Source: Amoebophrya sp. A120 (lineage: Eukaryota > Sar > Dinophyceae > Syndiniales > Amoebophryaceae). Taken from it: a DNA stretch of 64,000 bases. The notes under the pieces were generated by a model. That model had not been told where the DNA came from. It worked only from the letters and a program-made list of their open reading frames with translations, and made no database searches. This document shows, one piece after another, positions 33,634 through 42,800 of this stretch (the stretch's first letter is position 1; every line of letters begins with the position of its first letter). The stretch lies in NCBI GenBank assembly GCA_905178155.1, contig CAJINV010000005.1:4198918-4262917 (forward strand), written 5' to 3'. Made by a program: the position numbers and the translations under genes.

Positions 33634-36600
33634 CAGGCGCTTGGTGAGAAGAGCGATAAAGGTCGAAGTGACGCCGAGGCCGCAAAGGATGAAAACAACC
33701 GTAAAGCACTTACTGGCAACTGTGGTCGGCTATCAAATGTAAAAATGTCTGGGTCTGGAGAATACAAACTTGTGATGCGCATTTCAGAGCACAGAAAAAT
33801 CTCTCATGCATAGGCAGCAAAAGTGCCCACTTTGTGTCACCAAAATGGGGGATTTGTCATGCGGATTCGGCATTGCAAACGCTTCTCGAAACCTGTGATG
33901 CTAGAGCTTCCATGCCAGACCTTCTGCGTCATGCAAAAACAGCATGACTCTTCCAGGCCCAGACATTTTTACATTTGATATCGGCGCAAAGTCACCGAAA
34001 CCGACTGTCAGCAGCGTACAGGCGGCGAAGTAGAGCCCCTCAATCCAAGTCCAATTCTTCTGGAAGTGGAAACTGTAGGCGGAAGCCGCCATCACTGCAC
34101 GCAAAATCATGCAGAAAAGTCCCGATAAATATGCCACTTCAGCATCACGACCATGAGAGAGGACATAGAAGAAGTTGCGCCTTGCGAACATTGCAGACCG
34201 AGTGTTGCGTGCAGAGGACCTCGGTCCGGACACTAGATTAAGTAAAAGTATACTTGGGCTTGGCGTCGCGTGAGGGCGAGCGCGAACTAATAAACCGGGC
34301 GGCAAATTATAACACTCGATATCGGTTCTCGTGGAGCACGAGCATTTTCTTTACCCGGTGTTCTCGACAAATGTGCAATCATTATCATGCCAGACGAGAT
34401 TTTGTGCATGATACAGAGCACGAACAGGAAGCACGAAAACGCGAGCCTCTGCGCCTCTCGAGTGTCCTGTGGCATCGGAGCAAGAGCACTGGGATGTTGG
34501 AGCGTAGAAGCGCCATCGTAAGTCATCGACTGCCCTTCCGAGGAGTAAAACTCAAAAAACCGAAAAAACCGATCGCGGTCACTCCTTGATGCGAGCGCGG
34601 GTGCCGCAGAGAGTCCCCGCTGCTCCTGCCCGGGTAACCCCGGCGGTGCACCGGCAGGACTGTGGGCCCCGCTACGAGAACTCTGCTCGTGTGATCCCGC
34701 TTCTTGTTTCGCGAAAAATAGCATCAGCGACCAACGACTCAATAAGATGAGCAGGTACCCCATCAGCGGGATGGACACGACGCCAAAAAGCATGGTAAAA
34801 ACTTTTCCCGCGTCAGTCACGGGGTGCACATTCCCGTAGCCCACACTGGTGGCGAAGGTAATCACGAAGAACAGACTCCCAAACCACGTCCACTTCCGCT
34901 GGTCTTCCAATTCGTTTCCATTCTGCTGGAAGAAAGCCTGCAGTATATCGAAAGGAAAAATCCCCCCTCCCCATATCAAAACGGAAATCTGCATGCAGAT
35001 TTGTTGTCACAAATCAGCTTTGTCATGCAGCTACACGGGAAAAGATGCGGACTGTAGTGCTCGGTGGCGTGGGGAAGCCTTGCATCTTCAGCATGATAGG
35101 AGGCAGCTGAGAGTGGGAAACAGCATGACAAATTTTTTTTTTTTATACTAGAACGACTATAAACCGTAATAAAAGAGTAGTAGATCAGCTCCTGTTTATT
35201 GGAATTTGAGAAAGTCAAGACGCTGTTCCGCTTCTCCTCCACTGCAGTTTAACGATTCCAGCATGCGCTTCCAGACTTGCACCACAGCACCGGGAGCCCT
35301 ATCCAGTGTAGTTTTAGCAAGCCGAGGCTCCTCTTCCTCGTAGTCCGCTTTCACGTCCTCCTTCCACGCTCGGGACGACATAGCCAGAGTGCCCCCCTTC
35401 CTGCTGCGCAAGGAAAGCGAACACTCAAGAGGCGAATGAAGTACCTTGGTGGAATCCCCACTGCCTCTGCATGTCGTTGCGGCTATGCCTCTGTACCTTT
35501 TTCTCTCCTGTGCTCTGAGGTCCAAGCTGACTAGCCGAAAAGGGAAAGACAAGGCAGGCATCATCATCAGCGAGGAGCAACAGTAGCTGAAAAACGAAGT
35601 GAGAGCTGTCATGACAAGTAAAGAGCACTCGTCGTCGCAGTCTGTCATCTGAAAGCTTTCCATAGATCCAAAATCTTGATAGAGGAGACGGATATTAGAC
35701 CCAGAAAATGCATGCAAACAGATAAACATATGACAGCTCTCACTTGTTTTTCGTCCGTGTAGCCATTTTTCGTTGGGGAAAAAGATAAATTTTGGCGCTT
35801 TACTCTTATATAATTGCGCAATCTAATCTTACCCTTACTTCACTTTACTTTCCTTACTTTTGCATGCAAACTTCTCTTTCTATTTTTTGTTTTTTGGAAA
35901 GGATTGAGGTCATCAGGGGCATCCGGGGTGGTGTGTCATCAATGCGCCAAGAAGCAGCAACACCACTTCCCTTCATTTGCCCCCGTTGTTGACGTATCTG
36001 CTTCAGATAGTTTTTGTTTTTAGTCAATCGAACCAGAGGCGCTAACGCAGGTAACCACGATACGCAAACAGGTGTCCATTCAAATTCTTCATCCTCTTTC
36101 ACTATCTCATACGATCTCGAATACATGCATGACAAATTGCCTGCAAACGAGGCCACGAGTGCGGCTCTTCCTCTTGACCTTCTAGCATGACAAGTCGACT
36201 TGCGACCTCAAATACAGCATCACAAATTTCGTTTTCGATATGGGGAGGGGGGATTTTTCCTTTCGATACAGTACCAAATCAAACTTGCGCTGATTTTTGC
36301 ACAGGTCCATCTCCTTGAAAAAAGGCTCCTTGTCGCACCTATATCCAAGAAGAAATCTTCTTACTCACAGAGAAAACGAACCGACGCACAACTTTCCATT
36401 TGTTGGTAGTGAATTCGCAAGTGCTTACGCAAGTGGTTTAATATGAGCCGTGGCAGGGCTTGCTACTCCCTTCGTAATCCCATTTTACAAAGTTGAAAGG
36501 CCTCTCTATCATGCACAAGCCGAGGACATGGTGAAAAAAAAAAAGTTTCTTGAAGAAAAGTTTTTGCGTCCGCCATAGGTATCACAGAGAAAACGAACAG

Positions 36601-37764
36601 ACGGACAACTTTCCATTTGAACTTTTGCATGTTGCATAGAGAAAACCAGTAACACTCAGACTGTTGTAGGTGGTGCACCGCCACAATTAATACAGTTGCG
36701 TCGTGCCTGTCTAGCATGGCACCGGAATCCGCGTACTTGCAGTCCATTTTACGTTCCGAAGAGTTGCGCAACTGACGCAGTTTTCTTCTTGGATAACCCA
36801 TCGAAGCCGTACATGGTCTCCATTTGCTTAAACAAAAATCGGCTCTTATCCCGTGCAAAGACGTTGCCACCCCAGAGTTGTCATGCTAAAAGCTGCGCAG
36901 CAAAACTTTGCCTCTCCCTTTGCTCTATGCCGCAGATGGCTCAAACAATACGCAGGGGAGATGGATCAGGCGGACACAGAAGTGCCACCACCATCATCTC
37001 CCGGCACCTTTAGCTCAGGGTTCTTGTCATGCGGAACGGCACGCCTAAACGACTTCTCAGTCATGCGCAACCTCATGAGAGGCATTTTCTAATGCTCTCT
37101 GACGGGTCTTTGTCCTGCTCTAATGAGGATCAAGTGATGAACTTGCGACGTGGCTGCACTAGCGAAAGAAACACGATGGTTACACTGGGAACCCAGAGTT
37201 GTCACGCGCAACAGCCGAACCTTGTTACTTTATGTGGCAAAGTAGGTAGAAGTCGCTATCTACTTGACTCTGGGTTGGGGACCTTTATTCCAGAGGGTAG
37301 TTCTTTTGATACTGATATTGTGAGAAAAAGTCTTCCCTCCCAGCCTCACTGAATAAAAGGCATGCCCCTAAAAATTTGCGCTGCTGATTTGTGCCCACAA
37401 ATCCTGTCACTCTTGCAAGAGGGCAAATCCAAAGAATCCGCCGACTTATGCAGGCGATTCGCAATGCTCTTGCGGCTACATGGCAGGATTCTGCTATGCT
37501 GAGCACCTACACCAAAACACCCCTAGACAGGCTTAGGCTTTGCCTGCAATGCCTGACTGCAAGACATTTGTGTACACAAATCCAGCGACAGAAGTTTCCG
37601 TTTCAATATGTTGGGGAGGGGGAATTTTTGCACTTTGATAACTGGTCCAATTCTGCCGGTCGCTCGAGGTGCGCAAAGACAGCTGCACCCGCCAGGAACC
37701 ACACCCCCGCAAAGCCACAGGTGCCCAGCACGTGCCGGCTCGTCGAACATGGTGCTCCGGGCAT
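33592..37764 (-). CDS. Two-pore-domain potassium channel, at least seven exons
   Basis: Exons: 37764-37641 (TM1, GVWFLAGAAVFAHLERP), 37315-37300 (16-nt micro-exon), 36846-36753, a poorly resolved segment to 36338-36269, 34945-34355 (first pore TSVGYG with flanking helices GSLFFVITF and FTMLFGVVSIPLMGYLLIL), 34232-33981 (WTWIEGLYFAACTLLTVGFGD, second pore) and 33730-33592 (TTVASKCFTVVFILCGLGVTSTFI, last helix, stop TAA). The order TM1-P1-TM2-linker-TM3-P2-TM4 with T-x-G-(Y/F)-G filters is diagnostic for K2P leak channels. A normal GT-AG intron (34354-34233) keeps frame; the other resolved introns are introner elements. The ATG at 37764 is the likely start. The 36752-36339 region is uncertain (38-bp direct repeat). 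Confidence 0.92.
33731..33980. mobile_element. Introner element A6
   Basis: Nearly perfect 28-bp family A inverted ends and a perfect TCGGC duplication. Excision restores GFGDFAP-TTVASKC just after the second selectivity filter of the K2P channel. Confidence 0.95.
34946..36268. mobile_element. Introner element B4 with a nested 992-bp insertion
   Basis: Family B ends (TATCGAAAGGAAAAATCCCC inverted at the other side) with a perfect CAGTA duplication. Removing the nested DNA at 35135-36126 and one 12-bp copy leaves about 320 bp, the usual B size. Excision of the whole joins FDLV to LQAFFQQ of the channel. Confidence 0.9.
35135..36126 (-). mobile_element. Poly(A)-ended insertion carrying coding-like frames
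   Basis: The 12-bp word GCATGACAAATT occurs on both sides (35123-35134 and 36127-36138). Read on the minus strand the insert ends in about ten A residues directly before its 3' copy, a hallmark of target-primed retroposition. The insert holds a 91-codon frame at its 5' end (MYSRSYEIVKEDEEFEW...) and a convincing coding segment near its 3' end (35196-35400, ending EQRLDFLKFQ). A GTAAGG after the first frame and an AG before the second hint at unspliced introns, so it is not a simple processed copy. The source gene is unknown. Confidence 0.6.
36365..36619. repeat. 38-bp direct repeat inside the K+ channel gene
   Basis: 36365-36402 and 36582-36619 differ at two positions. On the minus strand both read TGGAAAGTTGT then TTCGTTTTCTCTGTGA. 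Removing one copy plus the spacer keeps the same frame. Confidence 0.85.
36847..37299. mobile_element. Introner element C5
   Basis: Family C ends, with flanks GCTCT and GTTCT. It forms the downstream border of the K2P micro-exon. Confidence 0.82.
37316..37640. mobile_element. Introner element B5
   Basis: Family B ends, with flanks ACTGA and ACTGG. It forms the upstream border of the K2P micro-exon; excision with C5 gives PAELDQYQKSRFLF. Confidence 0.88.
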
Positions 37765-37830
37765 CTTCAGTTGATCAGCGCCCCACAAGGAGAGGAAAGG
37801 ATGGTAAGTACAGCTCCTCTCGCTGGTGAT

Positions 37831-38383
37831 TCATTTATTTAAGTTCAACTTGAAACGGCGATGACTACCCCCGGGCCAACCCCTATCAAATGCAAAAATG
37901 TCTGGGTCTGGGAGATTCCGAGATTTGTCATGCAGTTTTTCCAAGCTCCCCCACGTCTGGAATGCAGGGCCTAGCATCACAGCTTCTGCAGCTCCTTGGT
38001 GATGCGTATTCTGCATGAGAAATGCCCTCTCAGCATGGCCAGAAGTGGGCACCTCTTGCGCGTTGTGCATCACAGATCTTTGTGGGATCCGAAACACGCA
38101 TCACAAGTTCGGATCCTTCCAGACCCAGACATATTTGCATTTCATAACCCCGTCGCTCGAACGAAGACAAAAAGAGCCAACTCCTGTCCTCTCGCTCCTG
38201 TTTGGACTGGGGCGGCAAGGTTTTTCTCCACCTCGCAAAGATCGGAATCGCAACCGCCTCCCGCCGATCACCTTCGCTACCGCCTCGCTCTTGCCGTGTC
38301 GCTTTCGCGGGCCCACACGTGGCCCATATCGCCGCGAAAGCTGCAAAAGCGTCGCGCACAAACCTCTCTGTCGTCGCGCACAA
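37831..38383 (-). CDS. Small basic protein, C-terminal two exons
   Basis: Exons 38383-38147 and 37883-37831 give 95 codons after excising one introner element. The peptide is rich in Arg, Ala and Glu (FARWRKTLPPQ, KQEREDRSWLF) and ends FKLNLNK. No start codon is visible; the upper edge (a tandem GACAGAGAGGTTTGTGCGC duplication) may be an exon border. No family recognised. It lies just upstream of the channel gene on the same strand. Confidence 0.5.
37884..38146. mobile_element. Introner element A7
   Basis: Family A ends and a perfect ACCCC duplication. Excision joins SSFERRG to WPGGSHRR. Confidence 0.9.
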
Positions 38384-39858
38384 ACCTCTCTGTGGTCAGT
38401 CTTGTCTTCACTTGCTTAATCTTCTGATCGGAAACGCGATCGGGGAAGCAAGTAATATAGAGGTGGATTTAATATTTGAGTCCTTATTGGAATTTTCTCG
38501 AAAGACGTAGAGGGAATAAACCATCCGACTAAGCTGTATGATACAAATCGTTACTAGGCGTTGTTCAGCCCGCCCACACAGATATTTGTGATTCTCGGGC
38601 CCTCCGCCTTCATATTCTCGCTCCTGTTCAGCCTTTGCAATTACCTCAACCTCCGTGTCTTAATATTTATATTGCTCGTTCTAATTATATAGATCACTCT
38701 CGTTGCCCGTCCTCTTCCGCGGGTGCAGAGCACCAACAGCTACAACCTCCATGCGGCTCTGTCATGGAGTACTACAACTAAGTGCTTCGGTCTGGAAAAA
38801 CGGAAAACGTCCTCCAGGTTGAAAGCCAGACAGCGAACTTCATGGTCGTTTGGTATCTATTGGTCCTCGGCCACCTTCCGCTAAAAAAACAATGTGGAGC
38901 AAGCTTCTTCGGCACTACATAAGGTGCGAAAAAGACAAACGAAGCGCTGCTTCTGTGCGCAAACACAAGAGCGCCGCCGTCGCTTCGGGCTGCTCTAGTA
39001 CTGTGCACAGGCCTAGTCCAGAAACTTCAGTCATCGTCTGCAAGATTAAACTCATCTGCCTCTTAGGAGTAGAGTCAGTTCAGGTTTCGCAGTCGTATCT
39101 ACTATACACTCAAAGACATATTTGCACTAAGCAGAACAATGCCCATGTGAGGACGACCAGGCATGCTTTTCTTTGGTAGCTTTTCCGTACATGATGTCTA
39201 TCGCAGCGGATGAGGGTTTTTATGGGACTTGGAAGGCTCTTTTTGGGATTTGCTCGACGGGCCGTCCCTTTTTGGGAACAAATCATTAAATATTTCATTT
39301 GAACAATGGAAACAGCGACCAATCATGGCCGAAGTGTATTGCTACTGTTTCCCCGGACTTTCCCGACCGCAAAATCAATATACTTATCACAGAAATATCC
39401 AAGAACCGTTTACAAACATTGGCAATTTCCGTCGTGGTAGGCCAAGAATATCAATTTTTCATCCCAAGCGAGAGCATGACCTGGCGAGCGATGAAAGGAG
39501 TAGCTTCTACTAGGTAGGCCGCTCGACGTATGTTGCTGGCCAGGGCGTCGGCTTCTCTCCGCGCAAAATGCTTACTTTTAGGATTTTGATTTTCATACAG
39601 CTCATAATAAATTCATTACGTCTACGTGGAGTTTCTTCTATATGTAATACATCACGACGATGCCGAACAGGAGGAACAAAAGTTCCCCGCCTGAAGAAGT
39701 TTTTTTATTGCAAAATGCTATATGAAGCAAAAACGCGTGGTCCTCTTTCTGAAGGGCGGATGCTTTTCACCCTGATGCGAAGACAAGAGAGCGATATCCG
39801 CCGTGCCGGCGCCCGCATCTACTTGTAAAAATTCGCTGTCCACCTCCTTCTCATCTCA
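38384..39858. other. Intergenic stretch, nothing supported
   Basis: Only short random open frames on both strands and no introner element. It lies between the stop of the JmjC gene and the small basic gene. Confidence 0.45.
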
Positions 39859-42800
39859 TTACAGCTCTACATCGGTCTCCGCGTCGCTCGGAACGTCCTC
39901 GCTGCTGGTACTGCTCTGCTCCTGTTTTTGCTTGCGCCGCACAGTCTGCTTCGCTTTCCGCATTGGTTTTTTTTTGTCGACGGGCCGAATCTCGGTGTTG
40001 TAATACTCGAGATCGTCCGTGGATACGCCCTTGAAATAGTTGAACAGTGGCAGCTGTCCCGTGGTTGGTGCAACGCCGCCTTCCTCCTGCCTTTGTCCCT
40101 GCTGCAGGTTGTCGAAATAGAGCCGCAGATATTGCTCCATCCGCTCGTGTTCTTTCGGCGACCGAACGTAGTAGGTTTCGTGTATCGAATGTAAAAATGT
40201 CTGGGTCTGCAAGGTTGGAATTTGTGATGCTAACTTTGAATTGAAGTAGCGACGCCACCCTGACGTGCCTCGGTAGCCGATCGCTCTACCAACCGGAGGT
40301 GCTAATTACATGCTTACTTCTTCCTTCGTCGAGCACCTTCTTCGTCATACAAACCGGCTGGTGAGCAATTACCCGGACTGCCGGCCCAATTTGTGCCGGT
40401 TTTGGTGTTTTAGGGAAATACCCGCAACGCCCCCGCGGAGTTGGCGAAACCCTGATAGCGAGACGCAACCCTTGGCGGACCTGAACGACCTGAGACCATC
40501 CCCACCTTTGGATGTGTTGTCTCCCGCTTGTGCTGCACGTTCTGCTTCGAGCCGCCCAGACCCTGTGCCCCGCGGGATCTCGGTTCGCACAATGTTGGTT
40601 AGTACGCATGGGATCCTGATCGCGGACGGCGAGTTTGTAGTTGGGGGGGCTACTTCTTTTCTTGAGGGGTCGAGGTAGTGGCATACTCGGCGCACTGCGT
40701 ATGTCTAAGATAAAACAGGGGTGAGCTGTTGCAGTCCCGGGGTCCTGCTGCGCTCTGCTGCTCCCAATGATCATTGCCATTTGGGGTCAAGCTACCTGTT
40801 TTGTAACCATCCACGCAGGTCGGCTCCTATTGGGTTCGTTTTCAAAAAAAAATTAGTTTTGCTCCAACTTTCCGCTACAGTGCCTACCTCTGGGGTCCTC
40901 TGTCCTACTCGTTCTGGTCCAGGGTTGAGCAAGGCCCTGGTGAAGGAAGTGATTCGTCGGAAAAAACGAATGGGATGAGCATCGCGCGCGGCCCGAGCTT
41001 GATCATTTTCTCTGTTGTAGTTTGTATCGCACCACCGCATTACACACAGCCCGCACAAATTAGAACTACCCTGCGATCGCCCCTAGCAGGGGGAACTGGC
41101 GTCGTACTAATGCCACGCCTTTCCATGGCATCACAGTCAAATAGTTTACTTATCTTGATCAGCTCGCTAGCAGGCGTCTTTCGTGCCATTTGTTTTCTGA
41201 CTTCCCGCACCCCCCCCCACAGGAAATCCCCTTTCGGGAAGCAAGGACAAAAATGCAGAAGGGAACGAACAAAAGGCCATGTATTTCTGAAATGTCGCTC
41301 TTTTTCTCTGCAGCCCTCCGCGTCCTTGCTCTCGTGCTACCTCTTCGTCGCCGCGCTCGAACAGGAACATGGACGCGCTAAACTTTGGACTCTAAAAATC
41401 TGTATTGCATGATCAACAAAAGGAGTCTAGTTTGTGCGACGCGGGGAGGGCATTTGTCATGCGGAATAGGCATCAGGAGGGCCTCTACAATTCTGTTATG
41501 CTAGGTCATGCATTACAGACATCCTGGGTCATGCAAAATGTGCATGGCAAACCCGGTAGCATTCCAGACCCAGACATTTTTGCATTTGATATCGTGACCT
41601 TTATTGCAATCTAATCCGTCGTCGATGTCCACCGCATACCGGAGCCACAGATTCAGGGGCGCCCTGCGCCAATCCAGGTCTAACTCCGATATGCTGTGCA
41701 AAAACGTCGACGTCCCCACCCCAGAATTGTCTTGGTGTGAAAAAAAACGCAGCTGCACGCTTTGCCCCCCCATTGCACCGTGCCCACAGATGGCTTGACG
41801 CGCCGGGCGGGTGGGTCAGGCGGACACCGAAGTGGTCACCCGAGAGTTGTCATGCAAAGCTGCATGCTTATTTCGTTTCGCATGAGAAGCGTTTTGGTTT
41901 TGTTCTAGTGGTGGTTTAGAACGTATTGCAATGCTCGCTCCGCGCTAGATTCTAGAGCTGTGACGCTGATGAACTAGCCAAGCTACAGGGTGACGCTCCG
42001 AGGTCAAACTTTTCATGCGTACTAGCAGCCAGATGCGGTAGTTGATTTGTCTAGCAGATTTCCCATCTTGACTCTGGGGTGGGGAGTGCTTGACTTAGAA
42101 TACTCAACAGCGGGACTTCAGGCTTCTTGCCTTTTCTTTTCTTTTTCGCTTTCTTGGCCTCCGGGCGATCTTGTCCCTCCGGTACTTGCGTTACGGTGAT
42201 GTACGGGGCAAATTCTTTGCTGTACAGCTTCAGGAGGCGGCCGTCGTCCCGGCGGAAGGCGCGCGCTCCCTGCCTCTGCGCGTGGTGTCGCACAATCTCG
42301 AACGCCGCGATCTCGGCCAACTCTAGCGGTTCCACGCGTTGGCTCGAACTTCGATGGCGTTGTTTCAGTCGGTTCCGTTCTCGACCTGAGTCAAAACGTC
42401 CCCACCTCCCCACACTTGCCACGCCAAAGAAATTGCATACCAACGCACTTCTTTGCCTGTGCACCATGGCCGCACGCAGTAGTAGAAGATGGCTTGACGC
42501 TATTAACATGTCATTGTCAAGAACAACATGCAAATTTGCATAGTGAGGAGCAAGCTGCTTCTCATAGTGCAGCCCTCCATTTGTAGGGGCATTTTCTAAA
42601 GCGATTGAGAACCTATCATGCCCATGCGCTATCAAAAATCCGACACATAGCAAGTATAGTGGATTTGATTGTGACGCATCTGGACCAGTTACGCAGGGCT
42701 TTCAGGGCTTCACTTAAAACCCAAACGTGCCATGCGTGAAGCCCAATGAAAAGTTCTGGACTTGTCTCGCAAATATGAAATTCCTATCTTGATTGTGGGG

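Noticed and set aside
35750-35780. Spliced-leader-like word TCCGTGTAGCCATTTT on the plus strand
   Set aside because: It is close to the dinoflagellate leader but with an insertion and a wrong 3' half, on the strand opposite the genes, and no gene follows it.
40245-40310. tRNA-like word GGTTGGTAGAGCGATCGGC on the minus strand
   Set aside because: It resembles a D-arm, but no seven-base anticodon loop or TTCGAATC T-arm follows, so no tRNA is called; a tRNA-derived repeat remains possible.
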